DNA of 64,000 bases from VAZQ01 sp963712565. GTDB lineage: Bacteria > Pseudomonadota > Alphaproteobacteria > Rhizobiales > Xanthobacteraceae. Location: contig CAVQIP010000018.1 in assembly GCA_963712565.1 (NCBI GenBank), positions 183,658 through 247,657 on the forward strand, written 5' to 3'. Of this stretch, positions 54,316 to 63,747 are shown one piece after another; the stretch's first letter is position 1, and the number at the start of each line of letters is the position of its first letter. The notes under the pieces are model-generated. The model worked only from the letters and a program-made list of their open reading frames with translations. It ran no database searches and was not told the DNA's origin. Made by a program: the position numbers and the translations under genes.

Positions 54316-55242
54316 TCACGACTTCACTCCGTCCGTATAACTCCCGACGATGCGCGCGAGTTTCTCGAAGCTCTGCTCGACCGTATCGCCGGAGGTATCG
54401 AGTTCGGCCTGTGCGCGCGCATAGTCGGCGCGACGTGCATCGAGGATGGCGACCAGATCGGCCATGGCCTCGCGGTTCTGCGCCATCGGGCGGAAGTCGC
54501 CCTGCTCCATCACCCGGCTCATGTGCTCGTCGGGCCGCGCCTTGATCCAGACCGTATGGGTGCGGCGAAGCAGCAGCGCGTAGGTTTCCGGATTCGACAC
54601 GATGCCGCCGGCAGTGGCGATCACCGCGGCCTCGTGCGTGTCGATGACGCGCTCGAGACAGGCGCGCTCGTAGCGGCGGAAGGTCGCAAGCCCCGCCATC
54701 TCGATCAGATCGGGGATACGCGCGCCGTAGTCCTGCTCGACCAGGCGATCGAGCTCGATGAAGGGACAGCCGAGCTCGTCCGCCAGCCGGCGACCGAGCG
54801 TCGATTTGCCCGCGCCGCGCAGCCCGACCAGCGCGATCCGCCGCCCGCGGTCGGTCGCGGCCCCCTGCGCGGCATGGCTCTCGATCAGCTTCGCGAGCGC
54901 GGGAAGCTCGGCCGGCGACACGCGCCCGAGCACATCGAGAATATGCGTAATCGCCGCGTCGCGGCCGTTGCCGCGCGGGAGCAATTCGATGATCGGAAGC
55001 TCGAGCGCTTGCGCGATCGACTTGAGAATGAGCACGGAGGGATTGCCCTGGCCGCTCTCGATCTGCGCGAGATAGCGTTCGGAGGCGCCAGAGTCCTGGG
55101 CCAGCTGGCGGCGCGTCATCCCGCGCTTGGCGCGCGCAAGCCGCACCAGGCGGCCGACGGCAGCGACGAATACGTCGGTACCGCGTGGCGCCTCCACGGC
55201 GCGCTTTTCGTCCGCGCGCGACTTCGCCTTGAGTCCGGGCAA
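54316..55242 (-). CDS. boxR: BoxR: HTH / shikimate-kinase-like regulator of aerobic benzoate degradation
   Basis: A 308-residue protein starting at TTG 55242 (an in-frame stop lies four codons upstream, so no ATG is available). Residues ~30-90 form an XRE-type helix-turn-helix (GMTRRQLAQDSGASERYLAQ). Residues ~130-308 resemble shikimate kinase, with a P-loop GLRGAGKST at 140-148 and FIELDRLVEQDYG. This fusion is the hallmark of BoxR and BzdR, repressors that respond to benzoyl-CoA. Its own promoter carries a TGCA-N6-TGCA operator, pointing to autorepression. It lies between the ligase/reductase pair and the hydrolase-boxC-boxB genes. Confidence 0.93.
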   Translation of the reverse strand: MPGLKAKSRADEKRAVEAPRGTDVFVAAVGRLVRLARAKRGMTRRQLAQDSGASERYLAQIESGQGNPSVLILKSIAQALELPIIELLPRGNGRDAAITHILDVLGRVSPAELPALAKLIESHAAQGAATDRGRRIALVGLRGAGKSTLGRRLADELGCPFIELDRLVEQDYGARIPDLIEMAGLATFRRYERACLERVIDTHEAAVIATAGGIVSNPETYALLLRRTHTVWIKARPDEHMSRVMEQGDFRPMAQNREAMADLVAILDARRADYARAQAELDTSGDTVEQSFEKLARIVGSYTDGVKS

Positions 55243-55273
55243 ATCAGCGATCCATCATCGGCATTATAATTCA

Positions 55274-55305
55274 TGCAATATAATGCAGGTCACTGAGCAG
55301 GTCAA
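55274..55305 (-). promoter_or_regulatory. boxR promoter with overlapping TGCA-N6-TGCA operator
   Basis: On the minus strand: -35 TTGACC (55305-55300), 17-base spacer, -10 TATATT (55282-55277). The operator TGCATTATATTGCA (55274-55287) contains the -10 box entirely, so a bound dimer would block RNA polymerase. TGCA half-sites six bases apart are known for the BoxR/BzdR family. The -35 box overlaps the stop codon of the upstream reductase gene (55302-55304). The predicted leader to TTG 55242 is about 27 bases. Confidence 0.68.
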
Positions 55306-56291
55306 TCGGCCGCAAATCCATCGGCCCATAGCGCTTCGAGCTTGGAAACCGCCACGGCCGGAAGCGGTCCCCGTGCGAGAGCGGCGAGCGCCTCGTCGAG
55401 CTGCTCGAGCGTGGTAATCCCGATCACCCGCGTCGCGAACTGCTGATTCCCCAGCGCAAAGCGCAAAGCGGCCTGCGCCGGCGTGCCATGATCCTCGCCC
55501 AGGGCCGCGCGCACCGCCGCCGCGCAGCGCACCTCGTTGTCGACGTCGGTGCCCGCGGTCATGACGAACAGCCGGTCGGGCCGCGCCGGGCTGGCCAGCA
55601 CTCCCCCGGCCCAGACGCGGATATTGAGCACGCCCATGTTGCGGCCGGCGCATGCCGCCAGGATGCCGCAGAACTCCTGCCCGCCCCGCCATCCCGCCGG
55701 CACGCGCCGCCAGGCGGCGCTCGGATTGATGGCGTTGTAATAGACCTGCGCGGCGTCGAAGCGGCCGCTGGCGATGACCTCGAGGCAGGCTTGCGTGTCG
55801 CCCGCCGCGGTGATGCCGATGGCGCGCACGAGCCCCTGCTCCTTGAGCCGGTCGAAGGTATCGGCGACGCCGCCGGGACCGAGCACCTGCGCCGGCGTGA
55901 GTGCCAGGCGTTCGCCCACGCCCGCGCCGAGGTGGTTGTGCAGCTGCAACAGCGCGACCCGATCGGAGCGCAAGCGCCGGAGACTTCGCTCCAGGCTGCG
56001 CTCGATCGCACCGGCGATGTCGCCCATGTCCTCGGCTTCGAGCCGCACCTTGGTGGAGACGTGGGGGCGCGGCGAAAGCGCCCGCAGATGGCGGCCGATC
56101 GTCTCCTCCGACGCGCCGTTGCCGTAGACCGGCGCGGTGTCGATCCAGTTGATGCCGGCGGCGACGGCGCGCCGCAGCGCGCCCGCTCGCATCGGCTCAT
56201 CGGCGTTGATCAGAATCCCGCCGGTGACGCCGCCGCCGAACGCGAGCTCCGATATTTCGAGCCCGGTACGACCCAATACGGTCTTTCGCAT
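55302..56291 (-). CDS. aldo/keto reductase family protein
   Basis: A 329-residue NADPH-type TIM-barrel oxidoreductase from ATG 56291. The catalytic tetrad is visible: Asp and Tyr in WIDTAPVYGNGASE (~49-62), Lys in HVSTKVRLE (~81) and His in LLQLHNHLG (~118). RVIGITTLEQLDEAL provides the cofactor-binding end. It is 28 bases after the benzoate-CoA ligase stop on the same strand, so it is probably in the ligase operon. It may act on the aldehyde products of the Box pathway, but this is inference; AKRs have broad substrates. Confidence 0.85.
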   Translation of the reverse strand: MRKTVLGRTGLEISELAFGGGVTGGILINADEPMRAGALRRAVAAGINWIDTAPVYGNGASEETIGRHLRALSPRPHVSTKVRLEAEDMGDIAGAIERSLERSLRRLRSDRVALLQLHNHLGAGVGERLALTPAQVLGPGGVADTFDRLKEQGLVRAIGITAAGDTQACLEVIASGRFDAAQVYYNAINPSAAWRRVPAGWRGGQEFCGILAACAGRNMGVLNIRVWAGGVLASPARPDRLFVMTAGTDVDNEVRCAAAVRAALGEDHGTPAQAALRFALGNQQFATRVIGITTLEQLDEALAALARGPLPAVAVSKLEALWADGFAAD

Positions 56292-56319
56292 CCCCTCCGC
56301 CCCGCGCCAGCGGCCGACC

Positions 56320-57936
56320 TTACCTTGCGCTCTCCGCCCGCAGCTTGAAGCGCTGGATCTTGCCGGTCGCGGTCTTTGGAAGGTCGGCGCGAAATTCGAT
56401 CCAGCGCGGGTATTTGTAGGGCGCAAGCGCCGCCTTGACATGCTCCTGCAGGGCGCCCGCAAGCTGCTCGCCGGCCCTGTCGGCCGACTTGAGCACCACG
56501 AAGGCCTTGGGCTTGATCAGTTGATCCTCGTCCGGCCAGGCCACGACCGCGGCCTCCAGCACGTCGGGATGGGTGCAGAGCGCGCCTTCGACTTCGAACG
56601 GCGAGACATAGATGCCGCCGACCTTGAGCATGTCATCGCGCCGCCCGCAATAGACGTAGTAGCCGCCCTCGTCCTGCACATATTTGTCGCCCGATCGCGT
56701 CCATTCGCCCAGGAAGGTCTCGCGCGTTTTCTCGCGATTGTTCCAATACATGACCGCGGCGGTCGGCCCGCGCACCTGCAGCTCGCCCAGTTCGCCCTTG
56801 CGCTTGATGACGTTGCCGTCGTCGTCGATGAGGCGGACGTCGTAGCCCGGCACCGGCTTGCCGGTCGTGCCGTATTTCACGTCGCCCGGATAGTTGGAGA
56901 TGAAGATATGCAGCATCTCGGTCGAGCCGATGCCGTCGAGCACGTCGACGCCGTAGCGCTCCTTCCAGCGCCGCCCGACGTCGGGCGGCAGCGCCTCGCC
57001 GGCGGAAATGCAATATCTCAGCTTCACCTCCGAGCGCTTGGGCGCGCTGGGGCTGGCGAGGAAGGCGGCATAGAAGGTCGGCACGGCGTAGAACACCGTC
57101 ACCGGATGCTGGCGCAGGATCGCGGCGACGCCGTCCGGCGTCGGGCGCTCGGGCGAGAGGATGGTGGTGGCGCCGACCGCCATCGGAAAGGTCATGGCGT
57201 TGCCGAGCCCGTAGGCGAAAAACAGCTTCGCCACCGAATAGCAGACGTCGCCTTCCTGCAGGCCCAGCACGCCGCCGGCATAGAGGTCGGCGGTGAGGCG
57301 CAGATTGGCATGGACATGCACGGCGCCTTTGGGTCTGCCGGTCGAGCCCGAGGTGTAGAGCCAGAAGCAGATGTCGTCGCGCGTGGTCGGCGCGGTATAG
57401 GGGGCGGTGTCGGCGTGCGCGAGCAGATCATCGAGCCGGCGATGGCCGTAACCCTCCTCGCCCGAGACGATCACCTGCACGAGGTCGGTGCTCGCTCCGA
57501 TCAGGTTGGCGAATTTCGGGAACAGCGCCTCCGACACGATCAAGACCCGGGCGCGGCTGTCGGCCAGCATGAAGCGGTAGTCGTCCTCGGTCATCAGCGT
57601 ATTGACCGGAATTGGCACGACACCGGCCTTGATGGCTCCGAGGAAAGCGGTCGGCCAATCGATGGTGTCGAGCAGAGCGAGCAGGATGCGCTCCTCGCGT
57701 CGGATTCCGAACGAGCGCAGGACATTGCCGAACCGGTCGACGCGCTCGGCAAACTGCGCATAGGTCCAGTTTCCGCGCGGATCGATGTAGACCGGCTTGC
57801 CGCCGCGCCCGGCCGCGAGGTTGCGCTCGATGATGTCGGCGGCAAAGTTGTAGACGCGCGGGATCGCGTCGATGGCCGCGCGCGGATCGATTTGGCTTTG
57901 TGCGGTCCCGGGCCCGATTTCGGCGGCGATTGCCAT
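56320..57936 (-). CDS. benzoate--CoA ligase
   Basis: A 538-residue acyl-CoA synthetase from ATG 57936. ANL-superfamily motifs: A3 YTSGSTGRPKGAVH, A5 IGSTEMLHIF, A7 TRSGDKYVQDEGGYYVYCGR, A8 DDMLKVGGIYVSPFEVE and A10 LPKTATGKIQRFKL with the catalytic Lys. The opening YNFAADIIERNLAAGRGGKP is typical of benzoate-CoA ligases (BadA/BclA). It activates benzoate to benzoyl-CoA, the entry step for BoxAB and BoxC. It heads the minus-strand box cluster. The promoter region contains direct repeats ATCAAAT at 57973 and 57983 and a TATATT-like box, but no TGCA-N6-TGCA site. Confidence 0.93.
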   Translation of the reverse strand: MAIAAEIGPGTAQSQIDPRAAIDAIPRVYNFAADIIERNLAAGRGGKPVYIDPRGNWTYAQFAERVDRFGNVLRSFGIRREERILLALLDTIDWPTAFLGAIKAGVVPIPVNTLMTEDDYRFMLADSRARVLIVSEALFPKFANLIGASTDLVQVIVSGEEGYGHRRLDDLLAHADTAPYTAPTTRDDICFWLYTSGSTGRPKGAVHVHANLRLTADLYAGGVLGLQEGDVCYSVAKLFFAYGLGNAMTFPMAVGATTILSPERPTPDGVAAILRQHPVTVFYAVPTFYAAFLASPSAPKRSEVKLRYCISAGEALPPDVGRRWKERYGVDVLDGIGSTEMLHIFISNYPGDVKYGTTGKPVPGYDVRLIDDDGNVIKRKGELGELQVRGPTAAVMYWNNREKTRETFLGEWTRSGDKYVQDEGGYYVYCGRRDDMLKVGGIYVSPFEVEGALCTHPDVLEAAVVAWPDEDQLIKPKAFVVLKSADRAGEQLAGALQEHVKAALAPYKYPRWIEFRADLPKTATGKIQRFKLRAESAR

Positions 57937-58110
57937 CGCTAGTGCGCGCGCCGTGCGGCGCCTCCCGGGAACATCAAATGATATCAAATATAGTATGCCG
58001 GCGGTCGACGAAGGCTGCAACAACGCGCTAGATGAGCCATGGGACCGGCCGCGCGCAATGTCATGGCGCCGCGGGCCGGCCGAATCCGCACAGTCCCGCC
58101 GAGGTCATTG

Positions 58111-60316
58111 ATGGTCGGATCCCAGTCCTTGTTGCTGAAGTTGATCCGGGCGATGCTGGTCGCCTCGATCGTGGCGCCGGCGGGCGTATTCGGACTGTTC
58201 GCCTGGCACAGCTACAATCAAACCCTTCATGGCGCGCAGGACAGAGCCCAACGCCTGGCCGCCGTCATCGAGGAACACACCCTCAAGGTATTCGAGACCA
58301 TCGGGCTCGTGCTGCACACAGCCGACCAAAGGCTGCGAGGCGTCGATCGAGAGACGCTGATGAACTCCCGGCCGCTGTGGGACGAACTACAGAAGCTCGC
58401 GCAATCGAGCGAGCAGGTGGCCTCGATTTTCGTCGTCGATCGCGACGGCTTCGGGCCGTTCACGACCCGGATGTTTCAGTCCCCGATCTACGATTTTTCG
58501 GATCGGGACTATTATTACGAGCAAAGACGATCCGACCAAGGCCTCTATGTCGGCCAGTCCTATGTCGGGAAGATCAGCAAGGAACCCATCTTCAATTTCA
58601 GCATTCGCCGGACCAGCGAAGACGGCCGCTTCCCCGGCGTCATCGGCGTGTCCGCCTTCGTGGGCTATTTCGAGAACTATTACCGCAGCGTCGGCGTGCC
58701 GGAGGATCACTTCGCCATCGCCCTGGTCAAGGACGACGGCAACATCCTGGTGCGCTATCCGTCGCTGGCGACCGGCAGCAGCAAGATCGCTTCGGACAGT
58801 CCGTTTCTTCAGAAGCTGGCCGGGAGCGATCACGGAACCTTCTTCGCGCGCTCTCCCTTCAATGGACAAGACCGACTGTACGGCTATCTGAAGGTGCGCG
58901 GATTTCCGGTTTATGCCGTGTACGGCATCGATCAGCACACCATCACCGCGGCTTGGCTTTCCATCATCTTGCAGGCCGCGGCGCTCGCCTTCGCGGTGGG
59001 ATTGTGCCTGTTCGTGACGGCCTGGTTTGCGCTCAAGCGCGCCAAGCAGGAAGGACTCGCGCTGCAACGCCTCACGCAAACCACCCAGAAGCTCGAGCAG
59101 GAGATCGAAAAACGCGAGCGGGCGGAAGCATCGCTGATGCAAGCCCAACGGCTCGAGGCCGTTGGGCAACTCACCGGCGGGATCGCGCACGATTTCAACA
59201 ATCTTCTCACCGTGATCGCCGGCAATCTCGACTTGGCGGACCGCCGCAGCGATCTCACCGCCATCAGGCGGCTGCTCAAATCGATCCGCTACGCGTCGGA
59301 CCGCGCGGCCAACCTGACCCGCCAACTGCTGGCATTTTCGCGCCGGCACATGTTGAACCCCAAGGCGGTGGACCTCAATGCCGCCCTGGCGCGCACGCGC
59401 GTCCTGATCGAGCACTGTGTTCCCGAAAACATCCAACTGGAATTCAATCTGAGCCCGGACCTGTATCCGGTCCGCATCGACGTGAGCGAGTTCGAAGCTG
59501 CCGTGCTCAACCTGGTCGTCAACGCCCGCGATGCGATGCCCAATGGCGGCACGCTCAGATTCCTGACCCGGGAGACGGTCCTTGCGGCCGGCGATGGCAG
59601 CACGAAACTGCCGCCGGGCGGGCCCGGCCGGTACATCGAGCTGCGGATCGAGGACACCGGATACGGAATGGCCCCGGAGACTCTCGCCCGCGTCTATGAA
59701 CCGTTCTTCACCACCAAGGAGGTCGGCAAGGGAACCGGACTCGGGTTGAGCCAGGTCTACGGCTTTGCGAACCAGTCGGGCGGGTCGATTTCGATTCACA
59801 GCGAGGTCGATCGAGGAACGCAGATATCGATCTTCCTGCCACGATCGTCCGAGACGATTGCCGAAGACGGCAATCCTCTGGCGGCGATGCCGAAACTCGA
59901 GCGGCCGGCCACCATCCTGGTGGTCGAAGACGACCCGGAAGTGCGCAAGACCTCGATCGCGATGCTGCAGGATCTAGGCCACCACATCCTGATCGCGAGG
60001 AATGGCGCCGAGGCGCTGGCCTTGGTGACCGCCGGCGATCCGATCGACATCCTGTTCACGGACGTGGTGATGCCGGGAGGAATGAGCGGCATCGAGCTCG
60101 CCAATCAAGCCGTTGCTCGCTGTCCCAGCTCTCAAGGTCCTGATCACGACCGGATATCCCGGGCACGCGGAGCTTCTTCGCAACGAGTTCGCGGTGCTGC
60201 CCAAGCCGTTCACGCGCCTCGACCTGGAGCTCCTGATCCGTGCGCTCATCAAGCATCCGGACAAAGACCCGGGTACCGATTCCGCGGCCTCCCGCAGCGA
60301 CGGCACGGCGCGCTGA
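58111..60316 (+). CDS. Cache-domain hybrid sensor histidine kinase with receiver (frame break near the end)
   Basis: ~734 residues from ATG 58111 (GAGG six bases upstream) if one extra T at 60121 is removed. A first TM helix (~10-32), a periplasmic double-Cache-like sensor (~33-285), a second TM (~290-312) and a short coiled coil precede the kinase: H-box GGIAHDFNNLLTVIAGN, N-box NLVVNARDAMPNGG, DTGYGMAPE, and YEPFFTTKEVGKGTGLGLSQ. A C-terminal receiver follows (ILVVEDDPEVR, DILFTDVVMPGGMSG with the phospho-Asp). Past 60121 the receiver continues in another frame: ALKVLITTGYPGHAELL, then PKPF with the conserved Lys. Signal unknown. It is divergent from the ligase gene. Confidence 0.87.
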
Positions 60317-60463
60317 GCGACTTGCCGCTGCCCTCGCCCCACGCGAGCCGCAGGGCCAACCTCGGCGCAGAATAATGCGCCCCGCAATTCGCGCGCGGGG
60401 TTATAATCCCGCCCTACCGATACCGGCGCCACTTGGTCAGCCGCAAATCCGCAGGAGACTTCG

Positions 60464-61756
60464 ATGGACGACACGGTCCGCAAGATCAGCGCCGACGACA
60501 TCAATCCGCGCTACAATTGGGCCCGCGCGCTGCCGGCGCTCGGCATCATGGGGGTGGACTTCGAGGAACGGGTCGACTACCGCCGCCTCCACCGCTACCG
60601 CCTTTCGCGCGCCCGCCAGGCGCTGGAGAAATCCGAGCTCGGCGCGCTGCTGGTGTTCGACGTCAACAACATCCGCTACATCACCTCGACGAAAATCGGC
60701 GAGTGGGAGCGCGACAAGCTGTGCCGCTGGGCGCTGCTCACCCGCGACGGCGATCCCATCCTGTGGGATTTCGGCTCGGCGGCGGTGCATCACAGACTCT
60801 ACACGCCCTGGATCAAGCCGGAGAACTGCAAGGCGGGATTGATCGGACTGCGCGGCACCGTCAATCCAGCGTTCGGGCTGATGGAGCGCCATGCCAAGGA
60901 GATTGCTGCGCTGATCAAGGAAGCGGGGGTGCACAAAATGCCGATCGGCGTCGACATCATCGAGCCGCCGATGCTGTTCGAGCTGGAAAAGGCGGGCCTC
61001 AAAATCAAGGATGGTCAGCAGGTGATGCTGGAGGCGCGCGAGCTCAAGAATATCGACGAGATCGCGCTGCTCAACCGCGCCGCCGCCATGGTCGACGGCG
61101 CCTATCATCTCATCAGCGAGGAACTCAAGCCCGGCGTGCGCGAGAACGACATCGTCGCCAAGGTGAACGAGTTCCTCTACCGCCACGGCTCCGACGACGT
61201 GGAGGCCATCAACGCCATTTCCGGCGAACGCTGCAATCCGCATCCGCACAATTTCACCGACCGCATGCTGCGCCCGGGGGACCAGGCATTCTTCGACATT
61301 CTGCAAGCGTTCATGGGCTATCGCACCTGCTACTACCGCACCTTCAACGTCGGGCGCGCGACCCCGGTGCAGCACGACGCCTACAAGAAGGCGCGCGAGT
61401 GGCTCGACAGCGCGATCGACCTGATCAAGCCGGGGGTCAGCACCGATAGGATCTGCCAGGTCTGGCCGAAAGCGCAGGAGTTCGGCTTCCCGGACGAGAT
61501 GTCGGCGTTCGGCCTGCAATTCGGGCACGGGCTGGGACTTGCGCTGCATGAGCGTCCCATCATTTCGCGCGTGGTCTCGCTTGATCATCCGACCGAGATC
61601 AAGGAGGGCATGGTGTTCGCGCTCGAGACCTATTGCCCGGCGACCGACGGCTACTCCGCCGCCCGCATCGAGGAAGAAGTCGTGGTCACGGACAAAGGCT
61701 GCCGCGTGATCACGTTGTTCCCGGCCGAGGAATTGCCGATCAGCCACCGGTATTGA
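60464..61756 (+). CDS. M24 (pita-bread) family protein with altered metal site
   Basis: A 430-residue two-domain protein of the creatinase/aminopeptidase P class. AGGAG precedes ATG 60464. In the C-terminal pita-bread domain the expected metal ligands are Asp278 (FFDIL), His355 (GHGLGL), Glu388 (FALETY) and Glu403 (ARIEEE). The second Asp is replaced by Cys289 (GYRTCYYRTF instead of GYxxDxxRTF). That could weaken metal binding or shift it to one metal. Peptidase, amidinohydrolase or lyase activity cannot be decided from sequence. It stands alone between the histidine kinase and the CidA/LrgB pair. Confidence 0.85.
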   Translation: MDDTVRKISADDINPRYNWARALPALGIMGVDFEERVDYRRLHRYRLSRARQALEKSELGALLVFDVNNIRYITSTKIGEWERDKLCRWALLTRDGDPILWDFGSAAVHHRLYTPWIKPENCKAGLIGLRGTVNPAFGLMERHAKEIAALIKEAGVHKMPIGVDIIEPPMLFELEKAGLKIKDGQQVMLEARELKNIDEIALLNRAAAMVDGAYHLISEELKPGVRENDIVAKVNEFLYRHGSDDVEAINAISGERCNPHPHNFTDRMLRPGDQAFFDILQAFMGYRTCYYRTFNVGRATPVQHDAYKKAREWLDSAIDLIKPGVSTDRICQVWPKAQEFGFPDEMSAFGLQFGHGLGLALHERPIISRVVSLDHPTEIKEGMVFALETYCPATDGYSAARIEEEVVVTDKGCRVITLFPAEELPISHRY

Positions 61757-61816
61757 GCGCAAATCGCGCCAAGTCCACCGTGAGATCTCTGCCCGCAAGC
61801 GGCGAGAGATAGAGCC

Positions 61817-62194
61817 ATGCTCGCCGCCATCACCACGCTGCTCGCCTGCCAGCTCGCCGGCGAAGCCGTGGTGCGCGTCGCCGCGCTGCCCATTCCTGGG
61901 CCGGTGGTCGGCATGGTCCTGCTTTTCGCGCTGCTGCTGGCACGGGCGCCGCTGCCGGGCGCGCTCGGCAATACCGCCGATGGCCTGCTTCAGCACCTCT
62001 CGCTCTTGTTCGTGCCGGCCGGCGTCGGCGTGGTGCAGCATCTCGAGTTGCTCAGCGGCGCCGGTTTTCGGCTCATTGCCGTCGTGGTGCTCGCGACCTT
62101 GGTCACGCTCGCGGTGACCGCGCTCGTTTTCGCGGCGCTGGCCCGGTTGTTGCGCAGCGAGGACCTCACACGCGAGGACGAGCGCCAGCCATGA
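61817..62194 (+). CDS. CidA/LrgA family protein
   Basis: A 125-residue membrane protein with four hydrophobic helices. ALPIPGPVVGMVLLFALLLA and LSLLFVPAGVGVVQHLELL are typical of the family, which is holin-like in staphylococci and in many bacteria takes part in export of small metabolites such as pyruvate. Its last codon region (ATGA) overlaps the LrgB gene by four bases, so the two subunits are translationally coupled. Confidence 0.9.
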   Translation: MLAAITTLLACQLAGEAVVRVAALPIPGPVVGMVLLFALLLARAPLPGALGNTADGLLQHLSLLFVPAGVGVVQHLELLSGAGFRLIAVVVLATLVTLAVTALVFAALARLLRSEDLTREDERQP

Positions 62195-62910
62195 TCACCT
62201 TCGTCGATCTCTGGGTCTATCTCTCCGGCTCGCCCCTCCTCTGGCTCACCGCCACGCTCATCGCCTATCTCGCCGCCGATGCGATCTCCGTTGCCTGCGA
62301 CCGCCATCCGCTCGCCAATCCGGTTCTGATCGCGGTGGTATTCGTGTCCGCGATTCTGCTGGCGACCGGCACGACCTTCCCGGCCTATTTCGCCGGCGCC
62401 CAGTTCGTGCATTTCCTGCTCGGCCCGGCGACGGTCGCGCTCGCCGTCCCGCTCGTGCGCCACCTGCCGCAGGTGCGCCGCGCGCTCATGCCCATGCTGG
62501 TTGCGCTCGCAGTCGGATCGATGACGGCTATCGTCTCCGCGGTATGGCTCGCCAGGGCGTTCGGGCTCGACCGCGCCGCCATGCTCGCGCTGGCGCCGAA
62601 ATCGGCCACCGCCGCGATCGCCATGGGCATCGCGGAAAAGATCGGTGGCGATCCCGCGCTCACCGCCGTGTTGACGATCCTGACCGGGATCACAGGCGCG
62701 ATCATCGTGACGCCGCTGATGAACGCGCTGCGGCTGCGGAACTACGCGGCGCGCGGCTTCGCCGCCGGGCTAACATCGCACGGGATCGGCACCGCGCGCG
62801 CCTTCCAGGTCGATCCGCTCGCTGGTACCTTCGCCGGGATCGCGCTCGGCCTCAACGGCCTGCTGACCGCACTGCTGGTGCCGCTGCTATTGCCATGGCT
62901 GCTGGATTGA
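62191..62910 (+). CDS. LrgB family membrane protein
   Basis: A 239-residue protein with about seven hydrophobic helices. GPATVALAVPLVRHLPQVRR, LAPKSATAAIAMGIAEKIGG and SHGIGTARAFQVDPLAGTFA are signatures of LrgB/CidB. It forms a two-component membrane complex with the CidA/LrgA protein encoded immediately upstream (4-base overlap). In other bacteria this pair affects murein hydrolase activity or carries pyruvate; the role here is not determined. Confidence 0.93.
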   Translation: MITFVDLWVYLSGSPLLWLTATLIAYLAADAISVACDRHPLANPVLIAVVFVSAILLATGTTFPAYFAGAQFVHFLLGPATVALAVPLVRHLPQVRRALMPMLVALAVGSMTAIVSAVWLARAFGLDRAAMLALAPKSATAAIAMGIAEKIGGDPALTAVLTILTGITGAIIVTPLMNALRLRNYAARGFAAGLTSHGIGTARAFQVDPLAGTFAGIALGLNGLLTALLVPLLLPWLLD

Positions 62911-62950
62911 CTAGAAGTACCGAATCAAAACGCACAACCGGAGGCTCTAA

Positions 62951-63220
62951 ATGAGAATTTGCACCGCACAACCGACGCTGCGACCGCACATCGGCGCTGC
63001 CGCGCTGCTCGGTCTCGCGCTTGCCTGCGCGTCGCTGCCCGCAACCGCGCAGGAATGGTCGCCGGAGCAACGTGCGGCGTGCGAACCAGACGCGATGCGG
63101 CTCTGCAACCAGTATGTTCCGGACGTTCAGCGCGTCAGCGCCTGCATGTCCCATTACCGGCGCTATCTCAGCCCGCGCTGCCGCGCTGTATTCGGCGCAA
63201 GGCAGAAGGGACGCAGGTGA
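62951..63220 (+). CDS. small secreted Cys-containing protein
   Basis: An 89-residue protein with a signal peptide cut after LPATAQ. GGAGG lies seven bases before ATG 62951. The mature ~55 residues hold four Cys: AACEPDAMRLCNQYVPD and ACMSHYRRYLSPRCRAVF, the spacing of a helical hairpin with two disulfides, as in the cysteine-rich periplasmic proteins common in Bradyrhizobium relatives. Function unknown. It follows lrgB by 40 bases on the same strand. Confidence 0.75.
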   Translation: MRICTAQPTLRPHIGAAALLGLALACASLPATAQEWSPEQRAACEPDAMRLCNQYVPDVQRVSACMSHYRRYLSPRCRAVFGARQKGRR

Positions 63221-63255
63221 CGCGCTCCGGCGCCGCCGGGTGATCGCCCCCATTG

Positions 63256-63278
63256 ACAGCGGCCGTATCGGCCGCTGT
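63256..63278. terminator. hairpin after the small secreted-protein gene
   Basis: Perfect 10-bp stem ACAGCGGCCG / CGGCCGCTGT with loop TAT, 35 bases after the stop at 63220. No T-run follows. It is a probable end of the cidA-lrgB-small gene transcript. The remainder of the 305-base gap up to the dodecin gene shows no gene. Confidence 0.5.
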
Positions 63279-63525
63279 TGACCAAGCCAAGTACCGATCA
63301 CGTCCTCGCGCCGCGGGCGAATTGGTGTGCCGTGCGCGCGGGTCCTCGCGGCTCGCGTCCTCGCGATCGGCGAGGAGCAAAACCCGCGCAACCTTCTCGT
63401 CGCCGATATGCAGGTTGGATCGGTCACAGAGCGCGTTTTTGGACTGTAGGTTCGAACCGGAGATGCTGTTAACGTTGCTCTGCGCCAGTCGAGAGCAAGC
63501 GCAAGTCGAGCCTCGGGAGGATGCC

Positions 63526-63747
63526 ATGGCGAAGAAGCAAGGGGACGCGGTCTACAAGATCGTCGAGGTCGTCGGTGTCAGCGAGAAGTCGTGGGAGGAC
63601 GCGGGCCGCCGCGCCGTGGAAACGGCGGCGGGTTCGCTGCGTGACCTGCGCGTGGCTGAAGTGACGCAAATGGACATGAAGGTGGAAGACGGCAAAGTCG
63701 CCGCGTTTCGCACGCGCGTCTCGCTCTCCTTCAAATACGAGGCGTGA
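63526..63747 (+). CDS. dodecin family flavin-binding protein
   Basis: A 73-residue protein matching dodecin in length and order: AVYKIVEVVGVSEKSWEDAG, RRAVETAAGSLRDLRVAEVT and FRTRVSLSFKYEA. Dodecins form hollow dodecamers that store or buffer riboflavin/FMN. GGGAGG lies several bases before ATG 63526. The gene stands alone. An aromatic residue (Trp in SEKSWEDA) that stacks on the flavin in bacterial dodecins is present. Confidence 0.92.
   Translation: MAKKQGDAVYKIVEVVGVSEKSWEDAGRRAVETAAGSLRDLRVAEVTQMDMKVEDGKVAAFRTRVSLSFKYEA

Noticed and set aside
57973..57996. BoxR operator before the benzoate-CoA ligase
   Set aside because: Direct ATCAAAT repeats and a TATATT-like box are present, but there is no TGCA-N6-TGCA sequence.
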